From Flavilitoribacter nigricans DSM 23189 = NBRC 102662 (GTDB taxonomy: Bacteria; Bacteroidota; Bacteroidia; Chitinophagales; Saprospiraceae), in contig NZ_PDUD01000018.1 of NCBI RefSeq assembly GCF_002646595.1, forward strand, positions 417,290 through 481,289: a stretch of 64,000 bases of DNA, in the 5' to 3' direction. Below the pieces are notes generated by a model that saw only the letters and a list, made by a program, of their open reading frames with translations, searched no databases and had not been told where the DNA came from. Below, one piece after another: positions 16,750 to 26,195 of the stretch. The position numbers were made by a program, and so were the translations under genes. The first letter of the stretch is position 1. Each line of letters starts with the position of its first letter.

Positions 16750-17167
16750 TAATTTGAAGTGTTCCCACCCGCTACCCGTAGCTTTCCTTTCACCGAGCTT
16801 TCGAATCAAAACTGGGAACCTGATCGCTCGGAGGCGTTTGTAACGCCGACACTATATCCAACCGCCAAAGCAAGATCAAATCTAATAAAATTTGGAGGGT
16901 AAGTGTGTAGAGCCGACTTCCCGTCGGCAGAATACACCGACTGAAAGCCAGAGGTACGCCTCTATGAATTCCCGTAATTTTTCCCCATCTCGGTTTTCTG
17001 TGACCTCTTTTTGCAAAAAATTATGGAATTTCCCGCTGATTACGTCTTTATATCGTCCGTCGAGATCTATGGAAGCAGCAAAGACAGGGCTCATAGTTGC
17101 CCCTGCAATCTCGAAGGATAAATCCCCCTATTCGAATTAAAACTGTATAACTTAAAAACCCATTTCT
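16750..17167. other. Gene-poor stretch with a third palindromic repeat copy and a possible gene remnant
   Basis: Contains a hairpin GGCGTT/AACGCC (16833-16847) and copy C of the GCCGACTTCC twin-hairpin repeat (about 16910-16958). On the minus strand an open frame runs from 17127 to 16882, with an ATG at 17092-17094. Its translation (SPVFAASIDLDGRYKDV, then FHNFLQKEVTENRDGEKL) looks protein-like, but its last 20 residues are encoded by the repeat. It may be a gene truncated by repeat insertion. I recognise no family. Confidence 0.4.
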
Positions 17168-18583
17168 ATGAAAAAGAGATCAACCTGGATGATACTGGGC
17201 CTCTTGTGTAGCCTCCAAGTGCTTTGGGCACAACCAAAATTAAGTGTAGAAGGAAACGGACTCTTCACCAGTCCCGCCAGCACCAACGTCGATATCCAGA
17301 ATACCGACGATAATACCAATGCGCTGGTCCGTTTTGGCGACAACGGCGCCTCGGCCGTATCGCTTGGATTCAACGGCAATCAGGATGTTTTTAAAATTTC
17401 CACAGCCGCCACGCTGGGAGCAGATGACTTCACCATGGGCCTTACCGGACTGATCGGTATCAACTCCCTGCCCGGCAACCACCGTTTTCTGATCAACCAC
17501 AATTCAACCTCCGGTGTTGACGGATCCGCCCATTTGACGCTACAGGAAAATAATACCGGAGATTTTGCCCGACTTCGGTTTGGCAACCTGGGCAGCGACG
17601 GATTGTGGACCATTGCAACCCGCGCTACCGACGGCAGCTCCCGCATGAACTTTTTTTACAATGACGGCTCGAATTTCGGCAATGTCCTGTCGCTGGACGG
17701 TGATCTTTTCCGGGTGGGCATTAACAATACCGATCCGGAAGCTTACCTCCACATCAAGCAGAAAGATGCCGGCATCAGTGCTTTGATCCTGGAGAACGAC
17801 GATCAGACCGGTGCTGAGAAATGGGGCATGCAGATTGGCAACACTAATCTGGACTATTTATTCGAAGGGGTAATTCGCGGCTCCTTCAGCAGTGCGACGG
17901 GTGCTTACACGGCATTTCCACCTCCCGCCGCTTTTAATGATCCTGCTGAGGAAAACCAGGAAGCAGTACTGGCAAAAGTACTGCAGCTCAATCCGGTAAG
18001 AGTGCCACAGGAAAAAAGCAAGGGGCACACGATTAGTCTCAATCCCCGGGAAGTGGAACAGGTCAACCCCGATTGGGTAGTGCGTTCAGAAGATGGCGAA
18101 CAGATCGGTATCAACTACCAGCAATTCGTGGCGCTGGCCATCAAATCGGTACAGGAACAACAACAGCTGATCGAAAAACAGGAAGCGGAGATCGCTGCCC
18201 TCGCCGCTGAGGAAGCTGCTTTCGAAACCAGACTGGCTGAACTGGAAGCCAAATTGGCCCAATCCACCGGGAGCGCGCCCCCTACCCTGCCGGAAGCACC
18301 AGTCACCACACCGGCCAGTCCGCTGGATTTCCAATTGAGTCAAAATCGTCCTAACCCTTTCCGGGAAGAGACCACCATCGAATTTAAACTTCCGGAAGCT
18401 ACCGTGAATGCGCAGATCCAACTTTCTGACATTAATGGAAAAATAGTGAGAAAATTCAATCTGAGTAAAAATCAGACTCAACTAAATATTAAGGCCAAAG
18501 ATCTGGAAAACGGTACTTATTTCTACTCCCTGATCATTGACGGGGAAATAGCCGGATCCCAAAAGATGATCCTGCAGAAATAA
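17168..18583 (+). CDS. Secreted repeat protein with type IX secretion C-terminal sorting domain
   Basis: An exported 471-residue surface or secreted protein. A signal peptide (1-20, ending LWAQ) is followed by a beta-rich region (about 25-250) with DDNTNALVRFGDNG and STAATLGADD motifs. A conserved NPDWVVRSEDGEQIGINY block (about 297-315) leads into a Gln/Glu/Ala-rich coiled coil (about 315-365), then a Pro/Thr linker. Residues about 390-471 are a T9SS type-A sorting domain: NRPNPFREETTIEF, then NGTYFYSLIIDGE, ending KMILQK. The cargo is therefore expected to cross the outer membrane through the gliding-type secretion system. The order beta region, then coiled coil next to a YQQFVALAIKSVQEQ helix, recalls trimeric tail-fibre-like proteins. 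It is the first of a tandem pair with 18618-19706. Confidence 0.85.
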   Translation: MKKRSTWMILGLLCSLQVLWAQPKLSVEGNGLFTSPASTNVDIQNTDDNTNALVRFGDNGASAVSLGFNGNQDVFKISTAATLGADDFTMGLTGLIGINSLPGNHRFLINHNSTSGVDGSAHLTLQENNTGDFARLRFGNLGSDGLWTIATRATDGSSRMNFFYNDGSNFGNVLSLDGDLFRVGINNTDPEAYLHIKQKDAGISALILENDDQTGAEKWGMQIGNTNLDYLFEGVIRGSFSSATGAYTAFPPPAAFNDPAEENQEAVLAKVLQLNPVRVPQEKSKGHTISLNPREVEQVNPDWVVRSEDGEQIGINYQQFVALAIKSVQEQQQLIEKQEAEIAALAAEEAAFETRLAELEAKLAQSTGSAPPTLPEAPVTTPASPLDFQLSQNRPNPFREETTIEFKLPEATVNAQIQLSDINGKIVRKFNLSKNQTQLNIKAKDLENGTYFYSLIIDGEIAGSQKMILQK

Positions 18584-18617
18584 TGACCCCAATTTCCAAC
18601 ACTAAAAATTTAGCCTT

Positions 18618-19706
18618 ATGAAAATGCAAATTACCTTGATATGTTTCGGACTCTTGCTCTTAGCGGCATCCGGCCGAGCTCAAACTCCGATGGTCATCGA
18701 GGGCAATGGTCTGTTCCAGGGAACCAACAGTACCAATCTCGATATTTTTTCCACCGATGACAATACGAATTCCCTAATGCGATTCGGGGATAATAGCACG
18801 AATAAAGTATCCTTCGGCTACAATGGCAATAACGATTACTTTAACATTTCAACTGCCGCCACCCTGGGAGCGGATGATCTGACCCTCTCCCTCACCGGCC
18901 GTATCGGTATCAACAGTGCCCCCAGCGATCACCGGATGCTGATCAACCAAAATTCAACTTCCGGCCTGGACGGAGATGCCCAACTCTATCTGCAGGAAAA
19001 CAATACCGGAGACCAGGCCAGACTCCGCTTTACCAATGACGGAGACGATGGCTACTGGGAAGTAGGTGCAGCGGCCATTTCCGGCGCCTACCAAATGGAT
19101 TTCTTTTATACCGACGGCCTAAACGATGCGACCTTGCTTTCCTTAGACGGGACCGCCGAATCCGTCGGTATCCACCAGACGATCCCGGAGGGCTACCTCC
19201 ACCTCAAACAGCAATTTGCCGGTGCGGATGCCCTGGCCTTCGTCAACGACAATAATGCCAACAAATGGAGCATGCGGATCGGTGATGAAGACATCCTGAT
19301 CTACTTCAACGGCGACATCCGGGGTGGATTTGACGTATCTACGGGTAACTATAATAATTTTCCGCCCGCTCCGGCTCTGGCCACAGCCAGTAAAATGGAT
19401 GATGCCGTTCTGGGTAAAGTCATGCTACTGGAACCAAGAGTCGGAAGCGCCCAGAAATCGCATTCAGCCGCACTCGGTTTCAATCCACAGCAGGTAGGCA
19501 AAATCAACGCAGACTGGGTCGTCCCCTCGGAAGACGGCACTCAACTCGGCGTAGATTATCTGCAGATGGCGGTGCTGGCGGTGAAGACGATCCAGGAGCA
19601 GCAGGCGGTAATTGAGGCGCAACAGTTGCAAATCCGGGAAATCCAGGAAAGAAGAGCAGCCCAATTAGAGCGATTGGAAAACATTGCCCGGCTGCTGGAT
19701 CGTTAA
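18618..19706 (+). CDS. Secreted fibre-like paralogue lacking the T9SS tag
   Basis: A 362-residue exported protein that duplicates residues 1-350 of the preceding gene. Shared blocks include DDNTN-L-RFGDN, ISTAATLGADD, a TGRIGINS turn, QENNTGDQARLRF and NADWVVPSEDGTQLGVDY. It has a signal peptide (1-21) and ends in a coiled coil (EEQQ-type, about 315-358) without the sorting domain. It may pair with the tagged protein through the coiled coils or remain in the periplasm. The genes are 34 bp apart and same-stranded, so co-transcription is likely. A hairpin-terminator follows at 19776. Confidence 0.8.
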   Translation: MKMQITLICFGLLLLAASGRAQTPMVIEGNGLFQGTNSTNLDIFSTDDNTNSLMRFGDNSTNKVSFGYNGNNDYFNISTAATLGADDLTLSLTGRIGINSAPSDHRMLINQNSTSGLDGDAQLYLQENNTGDQARLRFTNDGDDGYWEVGAAAISGAYQMDFFYTDGLNDATLLSLDGTAESVGIHQTIPEGYLHLKQQFAGADALAFVNDNNANKWSMRIGDEDILIYFNGDIRGGFDVSTGNYNNFPPAPALATASKMDDAVLGKVMLLEPRVGSAQKSHSAALGFNPQQVGKINADWVVPSEDGTQLGVDYLQMAVLAVKTIQEQQAVIEAQQLQIREIQERRAAQLERLENIARLLDR

Positions 19707-19775
19707 TTTAACTTTCAAAGAAGAATACCGGGTGCCATGATTTCCCTCCTGGTGCCTCTTCAATAAGGTATTATT

Positions 19776-19829
19776 GGCAGGAGCTTACCGTTAGATCCCT
19801 ATTGATCTGTCCGTGAGCTCTTGCCGTTT
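19776..19829 (+). terminator. Long imperfect hairpin ending the fibre-protein pair
   Basis: GGCAGGAGCTTAC (19776-19788) pairs with GTGAGCTCTTGCC (19813-19825), with two wobble pairs, enclosing AGATC/GATCT, followed by GTTTT. The remaining intergenic sequence up to the next start at 20082 is AT-rich, with no recognisable gene. Confidence 0.55.
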
Positions 19830-20081
19830 TACAACTTATTTGCTCCCTTCTTAAAGCTTATATAGCAATAGTTTTCTACCTTTACTTTTACCAAATTTTG
19901 AATTTATTTCCAGGAGATTGACTGGTTCTCAAAAGCGTGTTCATCCAGTAAATACTTTCCCCGGTATCGAAAGAAAATCCAGCTGAAAATATTGACACTT
20001 TCTACTGTTCAATGATTAAGAGTACGTTACGGGATAATTTTCCTTTTTGATACCCGGCATTTTTTGTTGAATAATCCTCAA

Positions 20082-23000
20082 ATGAACGTTGTTTTGACAA
20101 AACAGGAGTTAAAAGAATTTTTAAAAGATTTTAAAAATATCATAGTTAGCGGGCCTCAGCGCAGCGGCACCACATTTGCAGGATTCGCCATCTCGGAATT
20201 GCTCGGTTTACCCTACTATACAGAAGAAGCGTTTGGCGTTCACAACGAAAGCCGATTTTTTGACCTTACCAAGACTAGCGACAAAAAAGTTATCCAGTGT
20301 CCGGCCTTATCCCATGTACTGGATAAAATTGAGTCAAAGGAAGAGACTATTGTAGTATGGATGGTGCGACCGGTGGAAGATATCATTCGGTCGGAAAATC
20401 GAATCAACTGGCAGGAGGAAGGCCGGGAAAAGGCCAAGTATGTCAGTAGGCTCAATGCATTCTTTCGCAAGGAAGAACTACAGGGTATTCATTTTCGGCA
20501 ACCTATTTCCAGCATAAAATATCAATTCTGGGAGGAGTATCAAAAGCTGCAGATCCCCCATTTTATTGAGATACAGTATGCCGAGCTTTCTACTATTTTT
20601 TCCGACTCCTGGATTGATGCCCAGAACCGGAAAGAATTCAACTCCCGGCAAATAAATCAAGTAGCAGACCCCGCTTTCCTGAGTCAAAGGCTCTTTCTTT
20701 GTCAGCTATTTATCGATTACGGAGACGGGTACAACGAGAATTTTTCCTATCTCAGTACCGTACACACCGGAAACAATAAGGTAAGCTTTGAAATTCCTAC
20801 GGTGCCTGGCAAAAAAGTCCAGTCCATACGGTTTGATCCGGCCAATGAGCCCGTCATTATTGAGATTCAATCGATTGTTATCTCTCCGGATCATCAGGCA
20901 TTGCATTCTCGGGCGGAAAATGGTCAGTTTAGCTTCCAAAACCGCTACTATTTTAATCATAATGATCCTCAGCTAGTTATTCAGATCCCCGAAGGACTGG
21001 AAATCTCAGGAGGTCAGGTGACCATTAATCTGGTGGTGGAAGCTATTGGAGCAGACGCTCTTCAACAGCTCTATGTCGATCATACCCAAAAGCTCAGAGA
21101 GGAAGGCAGCGCTGAGAATACGGAGTTGGCAACCCAGATCCAGGCCTATAAAAATGCGCATGAAACTTCGCTCGCAACCCTTCAGGAAAAGGAGGCCATC
21201 CAGCAGAAGTTACAAGCTTATATCGATCATTTGCAGATCGCTCATTCTACAGAACAACTCTCCAGTGCGCAAAAGCACCAGGGTGAGTTGGGACGTAAGG
21301 ATCAAGAGATCGAGGAGCTGAAAAACACAAATTTATCCCTGGAGGAAGGGAACCGTGATTTAAATGATCGGATCGCCGAAGAGAAAAATTTACGTCAGCA
21401 GGAGGCAGCAACAAGCAGTGAGCTGCGAGCAAGATTAACCGAGCTTGAAGCGGAAAACGACCGGATTCAAAGTGAGTTATCCCAGGAAAACCGGGAAAAA
21501 GAAGCTCTAACCGCACAGATCAGTGAAAAATCCACCTTGATATCGAGTCTGGAACAAAAAATCGACGAGATAAACATCTTGCATGCCCAACTGCAGGAAA
21601 CGGCTAAACAACGGACCGAACAAAGTCATGCATTTCAGCAGCAAGCCGAGGTTTCCCGGCAAAGGCTGCAAAATTTGACAGACCATGCGGATCGCCTGGA
21701 AAGTGAAAACCATAACCTGCGAAATTCGTTAAGTTTCAAGGCCGGTTGGTTGCTGACCGCACCTTTTCGCTGGATCTATGAAATCTTCAGAGGAAATAGA
21801 ATTGGTCTCTGGTTTAACCTGCTATTAGTAGCGATCCGTAAACCTTTTACACTCATCTCCAAACTGCGGTGGGAACACTTTCGCATTCTCAGCCAGGCTA
21901 TAAGAAAGGAAAGCCCCGCTCAGATCATTCACAATTTCCAAAAATTCCTTACCGGCGCGCCCTCTCAGACAGCAAACAATACATTACCCTCCCCGCAATC
22001 CCAGCAGGCTCTGCCCGCCGCCGAAAAGGAAAAACCGGTCTCCTTGCAGGTAACTCCCGCCTCGCTTCCGGTGCCGGTGGATGCATCTCCCAGCATCATC
22101 CGGGATATTACGAAGTTTCAAAACCCTGGGCCGGAATTTCTACCCAGGCTGGAAAAAGAATTGAACCTCGATCCGGATCCACTCCTGAAACTGATCGCAT
22201 TTTACCTGCCTCAATTTCACACCATTCCCGAAAATGACAAGTTTTGGGGTAAGGGATTCACCGAGTGGACCAATGTAACCAAGGGGGTGCCTCGCTTTTC
22301 GGGTCACTATCAGCCTAGACTGCCGGCTGATTTTGGTTTTTACAGCCTATCTAGTCGGGAAACCATTGCCCGTCAGGTAGAGTTAGCGAAAAAAGCTGGC
22401 TTATTTGGATTTTGTTTTCATTACTATTGGTTTTCCGGTACCCGCCTATTGGAAAAGCCTTTGGACCTGTTTATTGAAGATCAATCCATTGATTTCAATT
22501 TTTGCCTTTGCTGGGCCAACGAAAACTGGACCAAACGTTGGGACGGCATGGATCAGGAGGTCATTATCAAACAGGATTTCACAGCCGAAGACACGGTAGC
22601 GTTCATCGAAGACCTGAAACCTTACTTAAGAGATAAGAGATATATTTATCTGAACGGACGCCCGTTGATCATCATTTACCGGCCTCAACTGATCCCCGAT
22701 ATTAAAAAAACCGCAGCTACCTGGCGAATGAATCTGATTGAAGCGGGTATCGGTAATCCGATACTCTGCGCTGCCCAGGCGTTTGGGCTCCACGATCCGG
22801 AAGAAGTCGGATTTGATGTGGTTGTGGAGTTTCCGCCCCATAAACTGGCCTTTGACAAAAAGAATCGGAGAGACGAATATTACATCTACGATGAAAACTA
22901 CCAGGGTGTAATCATCAATTACGAGGATATTGTCGCTGCCTCCATGAGCGAAACGACGCACCCCTATCCTTTGTTCCGGGGGCTTTTCCCTTCCTGGGAT

Positions 23001-25184
23001 AACGAAGCCAGGAAAAAGGGAAAAGGTGCCACTTACCACGGTTCCAGCCCGGAACAATTTGAGCAGTGGCTTCAATTTGTCTCCGAATACGCGCTCGCCA
23101 ATCCAGTACAGGATAACAGTCTGGTTTTCATCAATGCCTGGAATGAGTGGGCGGAAGGAGCCTACCTGGAACCCGACCAGTATTTTGGGTATCAATATCT
23201 GCACAGGGTACAGTCCGTATCGGAACGATTCAACTTTCGAAAACATAAGGTTATTGTCGTTTCCCACGATGCCCATCTGCACGGTGCCCAACTCAATGTA
23301 CTGGCAAAAGCTAAAACGCTCAAGCGGCAGTTTGGTCTGGAAATAACTATTCTTCTACTCGATACCGGAGCCCTTGAACCCGAATTTGAGCGAGTTGCGC
23401 GAACTTATAATATCCGGGATTATGTGCAGGCTGACCGGACCGGTTTGCTTCATCTTTTGAAAAAACTAAAAAGGGAAGGCTACGATTACGCCATTGTAAA
23501 TACCACCGTTGCGAATAATATTTTGCCGGAACTGGACGCCGCTGGTATTCAAAGCTTGTCACTTATTCACGAACTGCCCAACCTCATCAAGGAATATCGT
23601 CTGGAAGATGAAGTTCGGTTTGTGGCAGAAAAAGCCGACCATATTTTCTTTTCCACCAAAACGGTGGAACGCGGGTTCCGAGGGTTCCAGCCGCAGATCA
23701 GCGGCAGGGTCAACATCAGGCCCCAGGGTATTTATGCCTTTGATTTGTACGCGGTGGACACCATACCGGCAGGAGCCCTCCGAAAACAGTTGGATCTGGG
23801 CCCGGAAGATATCGTGATCGCAAGTCTGGGATTTGCCGATATGCGAAAAGGTATAGACCTCTTCGTGCAGGTTGCCGATTTTGTCAGTCGACGCAATCAA
23901 AACTGCCATTTCGTTTGGATCGGTAATATTCACGGGGTACTCGATCCCTGGATCCGGCACGATATTGAAAAACTGCCCTACCGGGAGAATATCCACCTGG
24001 TCCCTTTCCACGATAAGATCAGTGAATACATAAAAGATATTGACATTTTTGTCCTTACTGCCCGTGAGGACCCCTTCCCCAGTGTTGTTCTGGAATCATT
24101 GGCAATGGGCGCTCCGGGGATAGTTTTTGCCGGGAGTGGAGGAATTGTGGAACTTAATGATCAGTTCCCGGACCTCCTGACCATTGTCCCTTATCTGGAT
24201 ACAGAAGCCATGGGAAAAGCAGTGCTTAATCTGGCAGACCATCCGGAACAAAGACTACAACTCGCCAATTATGGTAAAAAGGTCATGGCCGATCATTTCA
24301 GCTACGATGACTATTGCTTTTTCCTGGCGCAACAATTTGATCCCAGCCTGAAAAAAGTATCGGTCATTGTCCCTAATTACAATTATGCCCATACCCTGGA
24401 AGACCGGCTCCGATCCATCTGGTATCAGGAATATCCGGTCTTTGAGGTGATCGTACTCGACGATTGCAGCACGGATAACAGTCTGGAAAAGATCCGGGAA
24501 CTGGCAGAAAAGTACCAGCGAAAGATCCGGATCATCGAAAACGAGACTAATTCGGGCTCTCCCTTTTTACAATGGCAAAAAGGAGCAAATGAAGCCAGAG
24601 GGGACCTGGTCTGGATCGCAGAGGCGGATGACCTGGCCGAACCCGGGTTTTTATCAGCTCTGGTACCGCTGTTTGCCAATGAGGAACTTGGACTGGCCTA
24701 CAGCCAATCCAAACAAATAGACGAAAACGGCAACCATCTCGCCGGAGATTATCTGTACTATACGGATGATATAGATCCGCAGAAATGGAGACAGGACTAC
24801 GTTATTGAAGGCCCCCGGGAAATACTGGAGGGCCTGGCCGTTAAAAATACTATTCTGAATGTCAGTGCAGTTGTCTGGCGCCTGGACCTGCTCAGAGAAC
24901 TAATGGCGGAGCACCTGGATGAGCTGCGCGAGTTTAAGGTAGCCGGAGACTGGTTCCTGTATATCAAAGCACTGGAGCGGGCTCAACTTGGATTCTGTGC
25001 CCAATCGCTGAACGTCCATCGCCGGCATTCTTCCAGTGTTACCCATAAACTGAATGTGGACCGACACCTGGAGGAGATACGCCTGATCCAGGAAATGGTG
25101 AAATCCCAAGAGCAATTTCCCGATAAGCTGGCGGATATTCAGAACGATTATTATTCTTCGGTAGAAACCGCTTTAAGGAACTAA
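20082..25184 (+). CDS. Giant fusion: sulfotransferase-like domain, coiled coil, WbsX-like domain, GT4 and GT2 glycosyltransferases
   Basis: A 1700-residue polysaccharide-assembly protein. N-terminal domain (about 20-190): P-loop SGPQRSGTTFAG and a MVRPVEDIIRSEN segment typical of sulfotransferase PAPS binding. A beta-rich region (about 200-325) follows, then a coiled coil (about 327-550) rich in Glu/Gln/Lys. Next is a SFKAGWLLTAPFRWIYEIF segment, a likely membrane-surface anchor. The WbsX-like domain (about 703-1045) has IAFYLPQFHTIPEN, GFTEWTN, CWANENWTKRWDG and NAWNEWAEG. The GT4 domain (about 1050-1415) has SLGFADMRKGIDLF and AREDPFPSVVLESLAMG. The GT2 domain (about 1424-1700) has VSVIVPNYNYA, VLDDCSTDNS and AEADDLAEPG. 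Domains are thus arranged to transfer several sugars and possibly sulfate on one chain. I use the ATG at 20082; TTG at 20064 would add six residues. Confidence 0.88.
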   Translation: MNVVLTKQELKEFLKDFKNIIVSGPQRSGTTFAGFAISELLGLPYYTEEAFGVHNESRFFDLTKTSDKKVIQCPALSHVLDKIESKEETIVVWMVRPVEDIIRSENRINWQEEGREKAKYVSRLNAFFRKEELQGIHFRQPISSIKYQFWEEYQKLQIPHFIEIQYAELSTIFSDSWIDAQNRKEFNSRQINQVADPAFLSQRLFLCQLFIDYGDGYNENFSYLSTVHTGNNKVSFEIPTVPGKKVQSIRFDPANEPVIIEIQSIVISPDHQALHSRAENGQFSFQNRYYFNHNDPQLVIQIPEGLEISGGQVTINLVVEAIGADALQQLYVDHTQKLREEGSAENTELATQIQAYKNAHETSLATLQEKEAIQQKLQAYIDHLQIAHSTEQLSSAQKHQGELGRKDQEIEELKNTNLSLEEGNRDLNDRIAEEKNLRQQEAATSSELRARLTELEAENDRIQSELSQENREKEALTAQISEKSTLISSLEQKIDEINILHAQLQETAKQRTEQSHAFQQQAEVSRQRLQNLTDHADRLESENHNLRNSLSFKAGWLLTAPFRWIYEIFRGNRIGLWFNLLLVAIRKPFTLISKLRWEHFRILSQAIRKESPAQIIHNFQKFLTGAPSQTANNTLPSPQSQQALPAAEKEKPVSLQVTPASLPVPVDASPSIIRDITKFQNPGPEFLPRLEKELNLDPDPLLKLIAFYLPQFHTIPENDKFWGKGFTEWTNVTKGVPRFSGHYQPRLPADFGFYSLSSRETIARQVELAKKAGLFGFCFHYYWFSGTRLLEKPLDLFIEDQSIDFNFCLCWANENWTKRWDGMDQEVIIKQDFTAEDTVAFIEDLKPYLRDKRYIYLNGRPLIIIYRPQLIPDIKKTAATWRMNLIEAGIGNPILCAAQAFGLHDPEEVGFDVVVEFPPHKLAFDKKNRRDEYYIYDENYQGVIINYEDIVAASMSETTHPYPLFRGLFPSWDNEARKKGKGATYHGSSPEQFEQWLQFVSEYALANPVQDNSLVFINAWNEWAEGAYLEPDQYFGYQYLHRVQSVSERFNFRKHKVIVVSHDAHLHGAQLNVLAKAKTLKRQFGLEITILLLDTGALEPEFERVARTYNIRDYVQADRTGLLHLLKKLKREGYDYAIVNTTVANNILPELDAAGIQSLSLIHELPNLIKEYRLEDEVRFVAEKADHIFFSTKTVERGFRGFQPQISGRVNIRPQGIYAFDLYAVDTIPAGALRKQLDLGPEDIVIASLGFADMRKGIDLFVQVADFVSRRNQNCHFVWIGNIHGVLDPWIRHDIEKLPYRENIHLVPFHDKISEYIKDIDIFVLTAREDPFPSVVLESLAMGAPGIVFAGSGGIVELNDQFPDLLTIVPYLDTEAMGKAVLNLADHPEQRLQLANYGKKVMADHFSYDDYCFFLAQQFDPSLKKVSVIVPNYNYAHTLEDRLRSIWYQEYPVFEVIVLDDCSTDNSLEKIRELAEKYQRKIRIIENETNSGSPFLQWQKGANEARGDLVWIAEADDLAEPGFLSALVPLFANEELGLAYSQSKQIDENGNHLAGDYLYYTDDIDPQKWRQDYVIEGPREILEGLAVKNTILNVSAVVWRLDLLRELMAEHLDELREFKVAGDWFLYIKALERAQLGFCAQSLNVHRRHSSSVTHKLNVDRHLEEIRLIQEMVKSQEQFPDKLADIQNDYYSSVETALRN

Positions 25185-25284
25185 CGATTTCAGGACCTGC
25201 CTGCAGAGATCCTCACGCGGAATAGTTCAAAACGTATTGTTTCTACCGGATTTGACGAATTTAATAAGTGTACCAAGCAGATCA

Positions 25285-26175
25285 ATGAAAAAGTTATTCC
25301 TGCATATCGGATATGGCAAATGTGGTACGACGGCTATCCAAAAATTCGCGTATAACAACTTTAAGCACAATAGCCGGATCTATCTTCCCGAAACCGGATG
25401 GTGGAAGCAAGGTGAAGGGCACCATCATCTTGCAGCTAATCTGAATTACGAAGTCAGGGAGGAGGACCTGAGCGAGAAATGGGAAATGGCAGCGAATGAA
25501 CTAGTTGACTCGGGCGCTGAGATCGGATTTATTTCCTCCGAGCAGTTCTGCTTCCTGAGACCAGCCCAGGTAAAAGTAATCCACAGGGTACTCACCCGAT
25601 ATGATTGGGAGATCAAGATCATTTTCTTTGTGCGATCCCAATTGGACCTGGCTCTTTCATCCTACATGCAAAAACTTAAGCACACCAGTTTTCGGGAACT
25701 TGGCAGTTTTGAAAAATTCTTTTCGCTGCACAAAAACTCTTTCGATTTTCAGCACCGGATCGCTGTGTGGGAGGAATTATTCGGGCTCGAAAACTTAATC
25801 GTCAGGCTGTATGACAAAGCACTGGTTGAAAATGTGATCGACCAATTGAATGAGATCCTGGAGGTCGATATCGAGCCGGCGCCGGTGGCAGAACCGGCTA
25901 GTCCGCGTGCTAATTTTTCCATTATCCCGGAATGTATAGAGCTCATTAAATTTTACGATGAAAATACGCCCGATTCCTCCGCCAAAAGACCGGAGTTTAT
26001 CAGTAAACTGATCACCCTTTCCCAAAAAATGGCCAGGTGCTCTGCTGGAATTAAACTGTTTGCCAAGGAAGAACTTCAAATCATTGACCACTTCAGGGGG
26101 ATCAATGAAGATTTTGGTAATAAGTTCTTATCCGAATCCGAGCGCAGGGCGCTGAATCAGAAGTTCACCCGATAA
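25285..26175 (+). CDS. Sulfotransferase-like protein
   Basis: A 296-residue cytoplasmic protein of the sulfotransferase P-loop superfamily, expected to use PAPS to sulfate a glycan. The phosphosulfate loop is LHIGYGKCGTTAIQ (residues 5-18) and the 3'-phosphate site is IIFFVRSQLDLALSSYMQ (about 113-130), both in the expected order. The upstream alternative start at 25237 is a TTG and would add an unrelated leader; ATG 25285 places the P-loop at the usual distance from the N-terminus. It follows the giant transferase gene by 100 bp on the same strand and probably belongs to the same pathway. It converges on another sulfotransferase-like gene. Confidence 0.8.
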   Translation: MKKLFLHIGYGKCGTTAIQKFAYNNFKHNSRIYLPETGWWKQGEGHHHLAANLNYEVREEDLSEKWEMAANELVDSGAEIGFISSEQFCFLRPAQVKVIHRVLTRYDWEIKIIFFVRSQLDLALSSYMQKLKHTSFRELGSFEKFFSLHKNSFDFQHRIAVWEELFGLENLIVRLYDKALVENVIDQLNEILEVDIEPAPVAEPASPRANFSIIPECIELIKFYDENTPDSSAKRPEFISKLITLSQKMARCSAGIKLFAKEELQIIDHFRGINEDFGNKFLSESERRALNQKFTR

Positions 26176-26195
26176 ATAGAAGCCATCCGGTTGCT

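Noticed and set aside
16174..16960. CRISPR array interpretation of the repeats
   Set aside because: Only three copies, irregular spacing, no constant-length spacers, no cas genes; each copy is a palindromic twin hairpin.
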